Shown here piece after piece: positions 7,165 to 16,251 of a DNA stretch of 64,000 nt (within the stretch, counting starts at the first letter, position 1; each line of letters begins with the position of its first letter). The translations under genes and the position numbers were made by a program. The stretch comes from CAYGZC01 sp964354225. GTDB taxonomy: Bacteria > Bacteroidota > Ignavibacteria > UBA10030 > SZUA-254. Under the pieces are notes generated by a model. It saw only the letters and a program-made list of their open reading frames with translations, did no database searches and was not told the DNA's origin. The DNA lies in contig CAYGZC010000028.1 of assembly GCA_964354225.1 (NCBI GenBank), positions 1-64,000 of the forward strand, given 5' to 3'.

Positions 7165-9408
7165 ATGAATTTAGGCCAAATTAGTATACTAATTGGATTC
7201 TTTGCGGCACTTGGTGCAACAATTGCATTCTACAGAAGTGAAAAATTAAAAACATCATTAAAATCTGGGCAAGCTCTGCTCACTTCCGGTCAAAAGATAT
7301 CGAACAGGTTGTATCTAATAATGTTTGCTTCCGGACTTGTTGCATCTGCGGCTCTTTTCTATCTAATATTGACACATCAATTCCAATATTCGTATGTTGC
7401 TCGCTATAGCTCACGAGACCTTCCATTGTTATATTTGATATCAGCTTTTTGGGCTGGTCAAGAAGGTACTTTTCTATTCTGGGTTTTGATGACGAGCATT
7501 ATGGGATGGATGTTCCTGCGCGCAACTAAGAATGAAGACGGCTATGCAATGTCGGTTGTCAGCGGATTCTCTGCGTTTCTTTATATATTGATGTTAGTGA
7601 AAAGTCCTTTTGGGACAACAACAACTATTCCTGCCGATGGTTCTGGATTGAATCCGTTGTTACAAGATCCATGGATGGCGATTCACCCGCCGATATTGTT
7701 TTTGGGGTATGCGGCAACAACTTTTCCATTTGCACTTGTAATATCCGGACTAGCCAGAAGAAATTATGAGCGCTGGTTTTCATCAGGATTTTCGTGGACA
7801 CTTTTTGCATCCCTCGCGCTCGGTGCTGGAATTATCATCGGTGGCTTTTGGGCTTATGAAGTTTTGGGCTGGGGTGGTTATTGGGGATGGGACCCGGTCG
7901 AAAATTCATCCCTCGTTCCCTGGATCACATTACTTGTGCTCATGCACGGACTCGTCGTTCAAAAATCAAAAGGTTCGCTGGTACGAACTAATATTTTCTT
8001 TGCGATTATTTCATTCGTTCTTGTAATCTATGCAACATTTCTTACCCGAAGTGGTATCCTTGCTAACTTTTCCGTTCACTCGTTTGAAGATTTAGGTATC
8101 AATAATTATCTGATTGGCGGGATGGTGCTCTGCATCGTGTTAGGTATCGGATTGTTTCTAACGCGTTTCGGCGGAATTAAATCTCCAAAGGTTGATTTAT
8201 CGAACATAAATAGAGAGATGACACTTTTTTTAAGTCTCTATGTTCTGGGTGCGAGTGCTTTATTTATTTTTGTAGGGATGTCGTCTCCAATCATTACCGG
8301 CTTGTTAGGCAAAGCATCGCAGGTTGATACTTCGTTCTATAATAAAGTAAATTTGCCCATTGCGATTGTGATGGCACTATTACTCGGAATAACTCCATTT
8401 CTCGGCTGGACTGAGGAGAAAAAATCCGGTTTGCTGAAACGAATTTCAATGTCACTCGCATTGACTGTCCTTGCGTGCATCATCTCGTATGTTGCCGGGG
8501 TTACTTCTGTTCTATTATTATTGTTTGTCGGAAGTGCAGTGTTTGGTTTGATCAGTAATGTCATAATTGTATTCCGGCAGTATCGCTCAGGTCTGCTTAC
8601 TATTGGTGGACCGATTTCTCATATTGGGGTTGCATTACTATTGATTGGAATTATTGGTTCTGGTAAATTCGATGAATCAACAAAAACAATCTTAAAGCAG
8701 GGTGAGCCGCAGTCTATTTACGGATATCAATTTACATTTCAAGGGATATCAAATCCGACCGCGCTCAAACCGTTAATCAATATTGAAGTATCAGATGGTA
8801 AAAGCTCTTTTATTGCCAATCCAAAATTATATTACAGTGAATACAATAAAGCAATGATGCGCGAACCGGATATCAAGGTTCTTCCTTTGAAAGATTTGTA
8901 TATATCACCACTCGAATTGAAATCCTTTAAGTCGGAACACGCTCACAATCCGGCATATGAAATCACGAAAGGTGAAACGAAAGATATTGGCGGCTATCAA
9001 ATGAGCTTTGTCCGATTCGACATGGGGCAGCACCAAACGGGTGGAATGGCTGTGGGTGCAGTGCTGAATGTGACAGTAAACGGAAAAACCCAAGAAGTAA
9101 TTCCACAGCTAACATTCAATGAGCGCGGAGAGCGAAAACCAATTCCTGCCGATTTGCCAACGTTGAATCAGATGGGAAGCTATGCAGCGAAACCGCAGAT
9201 TGCCCTTACTGCCATTAGTGTTGAGGAGAAAAAAATTATGCTTGAGTTGCTCGGCTTTAGTCAGCATATTGGCACTCCGCAGGTGCAAGAACTTGTTGTT
9301 GATATCAGCATCAAGCCGCTAATGATGGTAGTTTGGACGGGCGTTGTTTTGATTATGGTTGGAACGCTGATTGCATGGCGACGGCGGATGCTTCAAAAAG
9401 CAGAATGA
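7165..9408 (+). CDS. ccmF: Cytochrome c haem lyase subunit CcmF
   Basis: A 747-residue polytopic protein of the CcmF/NrfE/CycK family, which ligates haem to CXXCH motifs in system I maturation. The tryptophan-rich WWD haem-handling motif (GWGGYWGWDPVENSSLVPW) begins near residue 235, and further family segments follow (FLTRSG, HPPILFLGY). A long periplasmic domain lies near residues 510-710, before a final membrane helix. It sits 12 bp after the 11-haem cytochrome and ends the operon, just before a strong terminator hairpin. This suggests maturation capacity is co-expressed with the 26 haem sites encoded upstream. Other ccm genes are not in the window. Confidence 0.93.
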   Translation: MNLGQISILIGFFAALGATIAFYRSEKLKTSLKSGQALLTSGQKISNRLYLIMFASGLVASAALFYLILTHQFQYSYVARYSSRDLPLLYLISAFWAGQEGTFLFWVLMTSIMGWMFLRATKNEDGYAMSVVSGFSAFLYILMLVKSPFGTTTTIPADGSGLNPLLQDPWMAIHPPILFLGYAATTFPFALVISGLARRNYERWFSSGFSWTLFASLALGAGIIIGGFWAYEVLGWGGYWGWDPVENSSLVPWITLLVLMHGLVVQKSKGSLVRTNIFFAIISFVLVIYATFLTRSGILANFSVHSFEDLGINNYLIGGMVLCIVLGIGLFLTRFGGIKSPKVDLSNINREMTLFLSLYVLGASALFIFVGMSSPIITGLLGKASQVDTSFYNKVNLPIAIVMALLLGITPFLGWTEEKKSGLLKRISMSLALTVLACIISYVAGVTSVLLLLFVGSAVFGLISNVIIVFRQYRSGLLTIGGPISHIGVALLLIGIIGSGKFDESTKTILKQGEPQSIYGYQFTFQGISNPTALKPLINIEVSDGKSSFIANPKLYYSEYNKAMMREPDIKVLPLKDLYISPLELKSFKSEHAHNPAYEITKGETKDIGGYQMSFVRFDMGQHQTGGMAVGAVLNVTVNGKTQEVIPQLTFNERGERKPIPADLPTLNQMGSYAAKPQIALTAISVEEKKIMLELLGFSQHIGTPQVQELVVDISIKPLMMVVWTGVVLIMVGTLIAWRRRMLQKAE

Positions 9409-9437
9409 TGTTATGAGATAGTTTCACTTACAAAATT

Positions 9438-9470
9438 GAAAGCCCCGCCGACAGCCGGTGGGGCTTTTTA
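9438..9470 (+). terminator. Rho-independent terminator after the respiratory operon
   Basis: GC-rich inverted repeat AAGCCCC(G)CCG / CGG(T)GGGGCTT with a short ACAGC loop, followed by a run of T. It lies 30 bp after the ccmF stop codon. Confidence 0.85.
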
Positions 9471-9656
9471 ATTTACACAACATTCTCAGCGTATCTTTGT
9501 TGAGATGTCTCACGCAGAGGTACAGAGGATACAGAGGAAAATTCAAGAATTTTTACATTTTTTATCATGTTGCAAGTGAATGACAATTTTTCTACCTTTT
9601 TAGGCAGAAACTAAATTAAAAACAGTATTGAACCAATAATATAATATTTAATTAGC

Positions 9657-9670
9657 GTAGCTTCGGCTAC
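9657..9670 (+). promoter_or_regulatory. Stable UUCG tetraloop hairpin upstream of hsdR
   Basis: GTAGC-TTCG-GCTAC is a perfect 5-bp stem with a C(UUCG)G tetraloop, 36 bp before the hsdR start and followed by TGTCTTTT. It may be a weak terminator isolating hsdR from upstream reads or an element in the 5' leader. Nothing else is recognised in 9471-9705 apart from a short ACAGAGGA direct repeat. Confidence 0.4.
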
Positions 9671-9705
9671 TGTCTTTTCGTAATCTAGTAACTTATGACA
9701 TACAA

Positions 9706-12090
9706 ATGAGTAAAGAAGCATTCTCTCGTGTTTTAATTGATAAAGCTCTTGAAAATTCAGGGTGGGATTTATTGGATCCGCATTCTCTTGAATTTGAGCA
9801 TCATTCGATTGATGGACGCGCGGATTATATCTTAAAAGATAAATATGGGCGTGCACTCTGCGTGATTGAGGCAAAGAAAGAAGAACTCGATCCGTACGAT
9901 GCAAAAGAACAGGCACGCGGGTATGCTGCGAATCGTAATGCACCATTTGTTATTCTTACTAACGGCATTGTTCATTACTTCTGGAATCTTCAGCAAGCTG
10001 CGCACCAAGATGCATATCGCATTGAACGGCTGCCTTCTAGAGAGGATTTAGAACGACAACTTCTTAAGAACCTTAATCCTCCGCGCCAATTACAAACGGA
10101 ACGCATTACACCGGAGTATCTTAAACCATTACGGGGCGACTTAACACTTCGCGGCTATCAAATCCGGGCAATGGATGTGATTGCACAGCAGTTTGATACT
10201 TTAGGAAAAAGGAAGTTCCTCCTTGAAATGGCAACGGGAACCGGCAAAACATTACTTTGCGCTGCATTGATTCGAAGATTTCTTTTAACAAGAAATGCCG
10301 AACGAGTTCTTTTTATTGTGGACCGCATCGAACTCGCCAAACAAACAATGGAAGATTTTAATGTTATTCTTCCTGAGTATAATCCTGTCATTTATAAGAC
10401 AGCGAGGAGAACAGGTGAATTGTTGGGTTCATCTGTGGTTGTCGCAACCATCCAATCTTTACTGATGGATCGTAGATACCGCGAGGAATTTACGCCGTTC
10501 TATTTTGATCTCGTTATCAATGATGAAGCTCATCGTTCGATTTACGGCGATGCACGCGAGGTTGTTCAATTTTTCCAAGGAACACGCCTCGGATTGACAG
10601 CAACGCCAAAGGCATATTTGAAAAATGTGGACGCTGCCAAACTTTCTCAGGAAAATCCAAAAGCATTAGAAGCACGTCTCTTGCGGGATACATATCACTA
10701 TTTTGGCTGTGAACCCGGAGAGCCAACATATCGGTACGATATCATCGATGCTGCAAACGATCCGGAAGGACCATTCCTCTGCCAACCGAAAATCTTCGAT
10801 GTGCGTTCAGACATTACAACACAAGCACTGGAAGATGCTGGTTGGACAGTTACCATCAACGAGCAGGAAGAAACATACAAGATTCAAGACCTTGAAAGAA
10901 AAATATTTACTCCTCACCGAAATTATGTCATGTGCGATGCGTTCTTACAGAATGCACAACGGTCACCGGATGGGCAGATTGGCAAGTCCATTATCTTTGC
11001 AGTGAACCAAACACATGCAACTGCTATTACCAAAATACTGAATGAACTTCGCCCGAGTGTTGCGCTTACCATTACGTCACGAATTCCCGATGCTTCGAGC
11101 TTAGCAAAGGAATTCCGTGATGGCAAACGATCCGAACGCGTTGCTGTTTCTGTGGACATGCTTTCGACCGGATATAATTGCAGAGACCTTCTCAATGTTG
11201 TTTTAATGCGACCTATCTTTTCTCCTACCGAATATATCCAGATCAAAGGGCGGGGAACAAGAAGATACGCATTTGTCATAAACAACGCAGAGTACGAGAA
11301 GAAGTATTACTTCCTATTAGATTTCTGTGCCGTTGCCGAGTACTTTGAAGAGAAATATGATTACAACGCACCGCTGAAGGTTCGTACCTCTGGTGGTTCT
11401 ACATCTGCGCCGGTTCGTTATCAGCCGCCTGAAGGTGGTGGGATTGTAAGCGATACCGGAGAAACATACAGCCCAAGAACGGATATTCCAACCTGGGAAG
11501 GTATCGACCGCGTTATCAAACAAGAAGTGCGTATCGTCGGGCCAAACGGCGAAAAAGTCGATGTGATGACATTCCGCGGATCGTTCGAACGAGACATAAA
11601 AGATTATGTGCAGATGGATGAAGAACTTCAGCAAGCTGTGGAAATAGAAGATGACGATTCCATTGAGACAATTGTGCAGGAACGATTCTATCATCGCCCG
11701 GAAATGTTCTATTCACCGGATAAGCTGATTATTTCATATGGTGTCCCTGCTACAACTCCTGCATTTGTATATAATGCGCTTGGTAAGAAACCATTGCCGA
11801 CAAAACAGGAAATCATTTCGGATACGGTCGATTCTATCGCAGCGCAGTTTAACCTTCGGTACAATGAACAAAAATGGCTAAATGCCACAGCGGAACTCAT
11901 TGCAGATGATCCGGCAGCTTTGAAAGATTTCTTAGAAGGAAAAACAACAATTTTTGAACGAAGCCAATTTAGGTTACTAGGTGATCTTCATGCTTTAATG
12001 CAATTCAGAGAGCGCGATGCTGCCTTTGAAGCTCTGCGGCAGTCATTGTTGGTCCGTCAAGTTACATTGGCGGCAGGAGCAACAACATAG
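9706..12090 (+). CDS. hsdR: Type I restriction enzyme, restriction/translocation subunit HsdR
   Basis: ATP-dependent DNA translocase and endonuclease of a type I restriction system. The N-terminal nuclease domain shows the D...E-x-K pattern (GRADYILKD, then VIEAKKEEL near residues 44-64). The helicase part has Walker A (ATGTGKT, about residue 177), a DEAH box (NDEAHRS, about 268) and a TATP motif. A C-terminal domain follows that probably docks on the methylase. At 794 residues it matches the shorter EcoAI/EcoEI-like (type IB) R subunits rather than the about 1,100-residue EcoKI type. It is followed after 52 bp by hsdM. Confidence 0.93.
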   Translation: MSKEAFSRVLIDKALENSGWDLLDPHSLEFEHHSIDGRADYILKDKYGRALCVIEAKKEELDPYDAKEQARGYAANRNAPFVILTNGIVHYFWNLQQAAHQDAYRIERLPSREDLERQLLKNLNPPRQLQTERITPEYLKPLRGDLTLRGYQIRAMDVIAQQFDTLGKRKFLLEMATGTGKTLLCAALIRRFLLTRNAERVLFIVDRIELAKQTMEDFNVILPEYNPVIYKTARRTGELLGSSVVVATIQSLLMDRRYREEFTPFYFDLVINDEAHRSIYGDAREVVQFFQGTRLGLTATPKAYLKNVDAAKLSQENPKALEARLLRDTYHYFGCEPGEPTYRYDIIDAANDPEGPFLCQPKIFDVRSDITTQALEDAGWTVTINEQEETYKIQDLERKIFTPHRNYVMCDAFLQNAQRSPDGQIGKSIIFAVNQTHATAITKILNELRPSVALTITSRIPDASSLAKEFRDGKRSERVAVSVDMLSTGYNCRDLLNVVLMRPIFSPTEYIQIKGRGTRRYAFVINNAEYEKKYYFLLDFCAVAEYFEEKYDYNAPLKVRTSGGSTSAPVRYQPPEGGGIVSDTGETYSPRTDIPTWEGIDRVIKQEVRIVGPNGEKVDVMTFRGSFERDIKDYVQMDEELQQAVEIEDDDSIETIVQERFYHRPEMFYSPDKLIISYGVPATTPAFVYNALGKKPLPTKQEIISDTVDSIAAQFNLRYNEQKWLNATAELIADDPAALKDFLEGKTTIFERSQFRLLGDLHALMQFRERDAAFEALRQSLLVRQVTLAAGATT

Positions 12091-12142
12091 TTCTTTCATT
12101 TGTCATCACCACGTGTAAAGAAAAAAGAAACGAACAAGTCTT

Positions 12143-13654
12143 ATGCAAAACGGAACAACGAAAACAATGAACGGCTCTAATTTCTTCTCCTCGGGATTGC
12201 GTGAAAAGATCGACCGCCTAATGAATGTTCTGTGGGCGGGAGGCGTCAACAACCCGATGGATTCCATAGAACAGCTTTCATATCTCGTCTTTCTACGCCT
12301 GCTTTCCGAGCGGGACGAAATGCAAGCCGCATTGGATAAAAAGTATAAACGCATCTTCTCGGGCGATTGGGCAAAGTATGCATGGGGCAACTTTGTTACG
12401 CTTACCGGCGACGCATTGTTCGATGCCGTCCGTGGAGCGATAGAAAAATTTTCCGAGCTTCCCCAGCTTTCGTCAACCGGTAAAGAACTTTTCCGGCAGG
12501 CGAATTTAAAAATATATGATCGGCCTACACTTCGCACAGTCATTCAAGAACTGAACGAAATGGATATATCTCCACACAGCGGGCAAGATATCAAAGGAGA
12601 TATGTATGAGTATCTTTTGAGTAAGCTTGCACAATCGGGCACCAACGGACAATTCCGTACACCGCGCCATATTATCGATATGATCGTTGCTATCGTCGAT
12701 CCGAAACCAAAAGACCGTATTTGTGATCCCGCATGCGGAACGGCGGGATTCCTTATTGCCGCTTATACACACATTCTTCAGAAAAACACAAAGTCGGCTG
12801 ATCTTGCACGCGGTGTGAAAGACGGAAGCTCGTTAAGCCCGGCGGAATTCAAATTTCTTGAAGAGCAGGCGTTTACGGGATACGATAATGATCCCAATAT
12901 GGTCAAGATCGCTATTATGAATCTCTATCTTCATCAACTTGATAAAGCAAAAATTGAACGTTGGAATCCGCTTACGGCCAATATAGGTAATTCGTATCCC
13001 GGCAAGCTATACGACGTAATTCTTGCCAATCCACCGTTTGCAGGAAAGATTCAGAAAGAAAGTATACTTGCCGACATCGGATTAGATACGCGCGATACAG
13101 AATTACTTTTTGTCAAATGGTTCATCGATCATTTAGCGCCCAAGGGGCGTGCCGGTGTGATTGTACCAAATGGTGTACTCTTTGGTTCCAGCAAGGCAGA
13201 TAAGAAAGTGCGCGAGCTTCTCTTAACAACATGTGAGTTGCAGGCAGTGATTAGTTTGCCTTCGGGCGTGTTCAAGCCGTATTCCGGTGTCGGCACGGCA
13301 GTGCTCATCTTTCAAAAACATTCCCCATCTAAGTCTGTCTGGTTCTATGAATTGACAGCAGATGGATTTTCGTTAGATGATAAGCGAATTCCAAATCCAG
13401 AAAAACCACTGGGCGACATTCCCGATGTTCTTGCCAAATGGCAAACAAAAGAAGAAGGACCAAATAGTTTCTGCGTTCCAATTGAGCGGATAGAGGAAAA
13501 CAACTGGAACCTTATGGCGGGACGATACAAACCGTTAGTTGTTTCTACTGTAAAGCATGACCCGCCGGATACAATTATTGGCGAGATTATAGAACTTGAA
13601 ACAAAGATAGCCGACCGCGCGGCGAAGCTCCAAGAGGCACTGCAGAAAAAATGA
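12143..13654 (+). CDS. hsdM: Type I restriction-modification methylase HsdM
   Basis: N6-adenine DNA methyltransferase subunit of 503 residues. It has an N-terminal helical domain, then the SAM-binding DPACGTAGF motif (near residue 195) and the catalytic NPPF motif (near 294), both typical of gamma-type N6-adenine methylases. It forms the M2S methylase with the next gene, whose start overlaps its stop by 4 bp. The length is that of EcoAI-like M subunits, and no frameshift or missing catalytic residue is seen, so the system appears intact. Confidence 0.95.
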   Translation: MQNGTTKTMNGSNFFSSGLREKIDRLMNVLWAGGVNNPMDSIEQLSYLVFLRLLSERDEMQAALDKKYKRIFSGDWAKYAWGNFVTLTGDALFDAVRGAIEKFSELPQLSSTGKELFRQANLKIYDRPTLRTVIQELNEMDISPHSGQDIKGDMYEYLLSKLAQSGTNGQFRTPRHIIDMIVAIVDPKPKDRICDPACGTAGFLIAAYTHILQKNTKSADLARGVKDGSSLSPAEFKFLEEQAFTGYDNDPNMVKIAIMNLYLHQLDKAKIERWNPLTANIGNSYPGKLYDVILANPPFAGKIQKESILADIGLDTRDTELLFVKWFIDHLAPKGRAGVIVPNGVLFGSSKADKKVRELLLTTCELQAVISLPSGVFKPYSGVGTAVLIFQKHSPSKSVWFYELTADGFSLDDKRIPNPEKPLGDIPDVLAKWQTKEEGPNSFCVPIERIEENNWNLMAGRYKPLVVSTVKHDPPDTIIGEIIELETKIADRAAKLQEALQKK

Positions 13655-14847
13655 GCAAGTGGGAAAGCAAAAAGTTGCTTGATGTTGCCTATGTCATACG
13701 GGGTGTTACGTTTGACAAGGGAGATGTAAGCAATTCGCTATCAGAAGGTTTGGTTCCTATCCTCCGTGCTGGAAATATTGGAAATAAACTCGATACGAAA
13801 AACGATCTTATCTATGTGCCCGCTCATAAAGTGGGAAAAGAACAATTACTTCAAGTCGGTGATGTCGCAATTTGTATGTCTTCAGGTAGTCCTGATATAG
13901 TTGGAAAAACCTCGAAGTTGGAGGAGACATGGAAAGGGTCTGTTGGTGCTTTTTGTGCAATCATACGATTTAATCAAAATGTTATTCCAAAATTTGGGGC
14001 TTTATATTTTCAAAGTCGTGCTTTCATTTGTTGGAGAAAGCAGCAAGCCGAAGGTGCGAACATAAAGAATATAAGAAAATCCGATCTTGAATCATTGATG
14101 TTACCAGTTCCCCCGCTTACCGAGCAAGAGCGCATTGTACTCATTTTGGACGAAGCGGAAGAAATGAAGCGGCTCCGCGCCCAAGCCAGCAACCGCACCG
14201 CCGATCTTATACCTGCTTTGTTGGATGAGATGTTTGGGGATATAGGATCAAATAATAAAAAATGGAATTTCTGCAAACTTGGTGAAATCTGCATGATAAA
14301 CCCACGGTTTATTGGAAAAGAATTGATAGACGAGGACGAGGTATCATTTATTCCAATGAGTGAAGTTGATCAAAACGAGGGGAGAATATTATCAAACTTA
14401 ACCGTAAAGTTCGGAGATGTTAAACGAGGATATACATCATTTATTGATGGCGATATTCTTTTCGCTAAAATCACACCTTGTATGGAAAACGGAAAAGCAG
14501 CATTTGTTAATAACCTATTCAATGGTGTTGGTTTTGGCTCTACTGAATTTCATGTACTCCGACCAAAAAAGGAAATTGATGCAATATTTCTTCTCTCATT
14601 GATTCGAAGGGAGAGTTTTAGGCAACAAGCAAAAGCAAGCTTTACTGGTACAGCAGGACAGAAACGTGTCCCTGTTGATTTCTTAATAAATTACTCTTTA
14701 GCTTTACCACCGCTTGCTCTTCAAAAAGAATTTGCAGCAAGAGTGGAAGAAATCCGCGCGATCTCATCGGATCAATCTGTTGCAGATCAAAAGCTCGAAT
14801 CTCTCTTCCAATCACTTCTCCACCGTGCATTTGAAGGAGAATTATGA
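13651..14847 (+). CDS. hsdS: Type I restriction-modification specificity subunit HsdS
   Basis: A 398-residue DNA-recognition subunit with two target-recognition domains, each followed by a conserved helix. The first half ends with PPLTEQERIV and a helix to about residue 190. The second half ends with PPLALQKEF and a helix to the C-terminus (SLLHRAFEGEL). The two TRDs differ from each other, giving an asymmetric bipartite target that cannot be predicted from sequence alone. It overlaps hsdM by 4 bp and the next gene by 4 bp. Confidence 0.93.
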   Translation: MSKWESKKLLDVAYVIRGVTFDKGDVSNSLSEGLVPILRAGNIGNKLDTKNDLIYVPAHKVGKEQLLQVGDVAICMSSGSPDIVGKTSKLEETWKGSVGAFCAIIRFNQNVIPKFGALYFQSRAFICWRKQQAEGANIKNIRKSDLESLMLPVPPLTEQERIVLILDEAEEMKRLRAQASNRTADLIPALLDEMFGDIGSNNKKWNFCKLGEICMINPRFIGKELIDEDEVSFIPMSEVDQNEGRILSNLTVKFGDVKRGYTSFIDGDILFAKITPCMENGKAAFVNNLFNGVGFGSTEFHVLRPKKEIDAIFLLSLIRRESFRQQAKASFTGTAGQKRVPVDFLINYSLALPPLALQKEFAARVEEIRAISSDQSVADQKLESLFQSLLHRAFEGEL

Positions 14848-15677
14848 TCGGGAATTTGCGAAATCATTGGAGCTATACAGTGCAAGAAATCTGGGAGCCA
14901 CTTGCAACCCACGAACAAGCACCGCAGGATTTATTCTCTGATCTCTACAATGAAGTGGAAGATCATCTTGGCGTACATACTTCGCAAGCCCTGTTTGAAG
15001 AAATACGGAATGATTCTGTTATCGCACAGGCAAAATTTTTGGCTATCAAAGGAACAGACTTTGCGAGCGAATTGGAGATCGCAGAGTTTCTTGAAGAAGC
15101 ATACGAAGCGATAGAAGATTATGGAATACCCGGCTACAGCGAAAGATTCAAATCTCTACTGCGAACGTTTACATCAAAATACAACTTACGTTACCGACTG
15201 GACGATCCGTTTGAATTACGCTTCCTATTAACCGGTTCATTTGCCAATCTGTATAATGATCTGAGAAGAATTAATGCAACAAGTCCTACGCTTCTTGGCC
15301 TGATGTCTGATTTTGAGTATGCTTTTAATCAATACTCGAGAACACTCACTCAGGCGGATTTGAAGACATGCATTGCAAAGGCAAGTAATTATGCGGAAGG
15401 TCTCGCTTCTTTTACAAACGGGAATCCCGTTGCGGGAAACACGCTAGGTGCTCTTTGCAATCAGTTGAACACTTGGCCCCATGATAAAGTGAAGGAATCT
15501 ATCGTCAACCTATATCACTTTTGTTCAGGTTATCCGGGAATACGACATGGTGGTTCACCAATTGGTGTTCGAAGAGGGCTAAATAATGAAGATCCAATAC
15601 TCGTTTCAATTCTCCTCTTTGCATTCTCAGGATACCTGACAACGAATTTAAATAAGCAAGAAGTGCTCGGTGCGTGA
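14844..15677 (+). CDS. Protein of unknown function, fourth gene of the type I R-M operon
   Basis: A 277-residue, mainly helical, soluble protein with no signal peptide or membrane segment. Its ATG overlaps the hsdS stop (ATGA), so it is translated as part of the restriction operon. I do not recognise a catalytic motif. The C-terminal part (PGIRHGGSP, then R-x-LNNEDP and a hydrophobic helix) is reminiscent of the GxxHG...R-ARLA...F layout of abortive-infection C-terminal (Abi_C-like) domains found in defence genes. That likeness is by eye and weak. Possible roles are regulation of restriction, anti-restriction relief, or a back-up abortive defence. It is the last gene before a 574-bp gap. Confidence 0.7.
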   Translation: MIGNLRNHWSYTVQEIWEPLATHEQAPQDLFSDLYNEVEDHLGVHTSQALFEEIRNDSVIAQAKFLAIKGTDFASELEIAEFLEEAYEAIEDYGIPGYSERFKSLLRTFTSKYNLRYRLDDPFELRFLLTGSFANLYNDLRRINATSPTLLGLMSDFEYAFNQYSRTLTQADLKTCIAKASNYAEGLASFTNGNPVAGNTLGALCNQLNTWPHDKVKESIVNLYHFCSGYPGIRHGGSPIGVRRGLNNEDPILVSILLFAFSGYLTTNLNKQEVLGA

Positions 15678-15961
15678 GCGCCTATGATTATATGGTCGGT
15701 GACCGACTAATTTTTCATTAGAAAATATCCAACCGTCGTTACGATATTAAAATCAATCTTGAAACTTCACCCTACACCCAATTTTCTATTTTGAAAATCA
15801 AACCTTAAAATCTTTCCAATTTCCAACCTTTATCTCAAATATATTTTCTGTTTCTGCAAACCTCTTTTTTATCTTAAAATAATATTATATATTTATCATA
15901 CTCCGAGTCTGACTACCTAAATCAATGATATGGTAACAGGCCAGTAAGTCGATATTGACTT

Positions 15962-16003
15962 CCCGTCTCGTCCCGAAAGCTTTCGGGATCGTGACGGGAC
16001 GGG
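15962..16003. repeat. Long GC-rich inverted repeat with a perfect CCCGAAAGCTTTCGGG core
   Basis: A 16-bp perfect palindrome (15972-15987) is nested in outer arms CCCGTC/GACGGG within otherwise AT-rich DNA. No T-run follows, so it does not read as a standard terminator. It may be a REP-like hairpin; similar CCCG/CGGG hairpins occur elsewhere in the window. Confidence 0.6.
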
Positions 16004-16047
16004 TGATAACCGAAAGTTTAGCACCTCCCGTGTTTGGAAAGGAGAGA

Positions 16048-16112
16048 AAACGATTTGATCGTTTGCTCATTGTCTCATTGACTCATTGAACCGATGGATC
16101 AATGACTCAATG
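16048..16112. repeat. Nested inverted repeats of TCAATGA/TCATTGA units
   Basis: AAACGA...TCGTTT (16048-16064) is followed by a 14-bp arm pair at 16076-16089 and 16099-16112 with one mismatch, then further ATGAGTCAAT copies to about 16126. It lies about 140 bp upstream of moaA. Function unknown; it could be an operator cluster or a decayed hairpin element. The rest of 15678-16251 shows no gene. Confidence 0.4.
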
Positions 16113-16136
16113 ATCAAATGAGTCAATAAATCATTA

Positions 16137-16172
16137 TCCCCATCCTTTCCATAAGCGATGGGTTTTTTATTT
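16137..16172 (+). terminator. Probable terminator ahead of the molybdenum cofactor genes
   Basis: CCCATC and GATGGG arms with a 12-nt loop are followed by TTTTTTATTTT. This fits a weak intrinsic terminator for reads from the restriction operon, or an attenuator in the moaA leader. Confidence 0.45.
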
Positions 16173-16251
16173 TAAAAACAAAAGTCAAAATGAGAAATTA
16201 AATCTTATTGCTGTGTCTCTTTGGAAACATATTTTGTAATTGAATAAATAG

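Noticed and set aside
16100..16251. Molybdenum cofactor riboswitch upstream of moaA
   Set aside because: I could not find the conserved Moco riboswitch core by eye. The visible structures are a simple terminator-like hairpin and TCAATGA repeats. A covariance search would decide.
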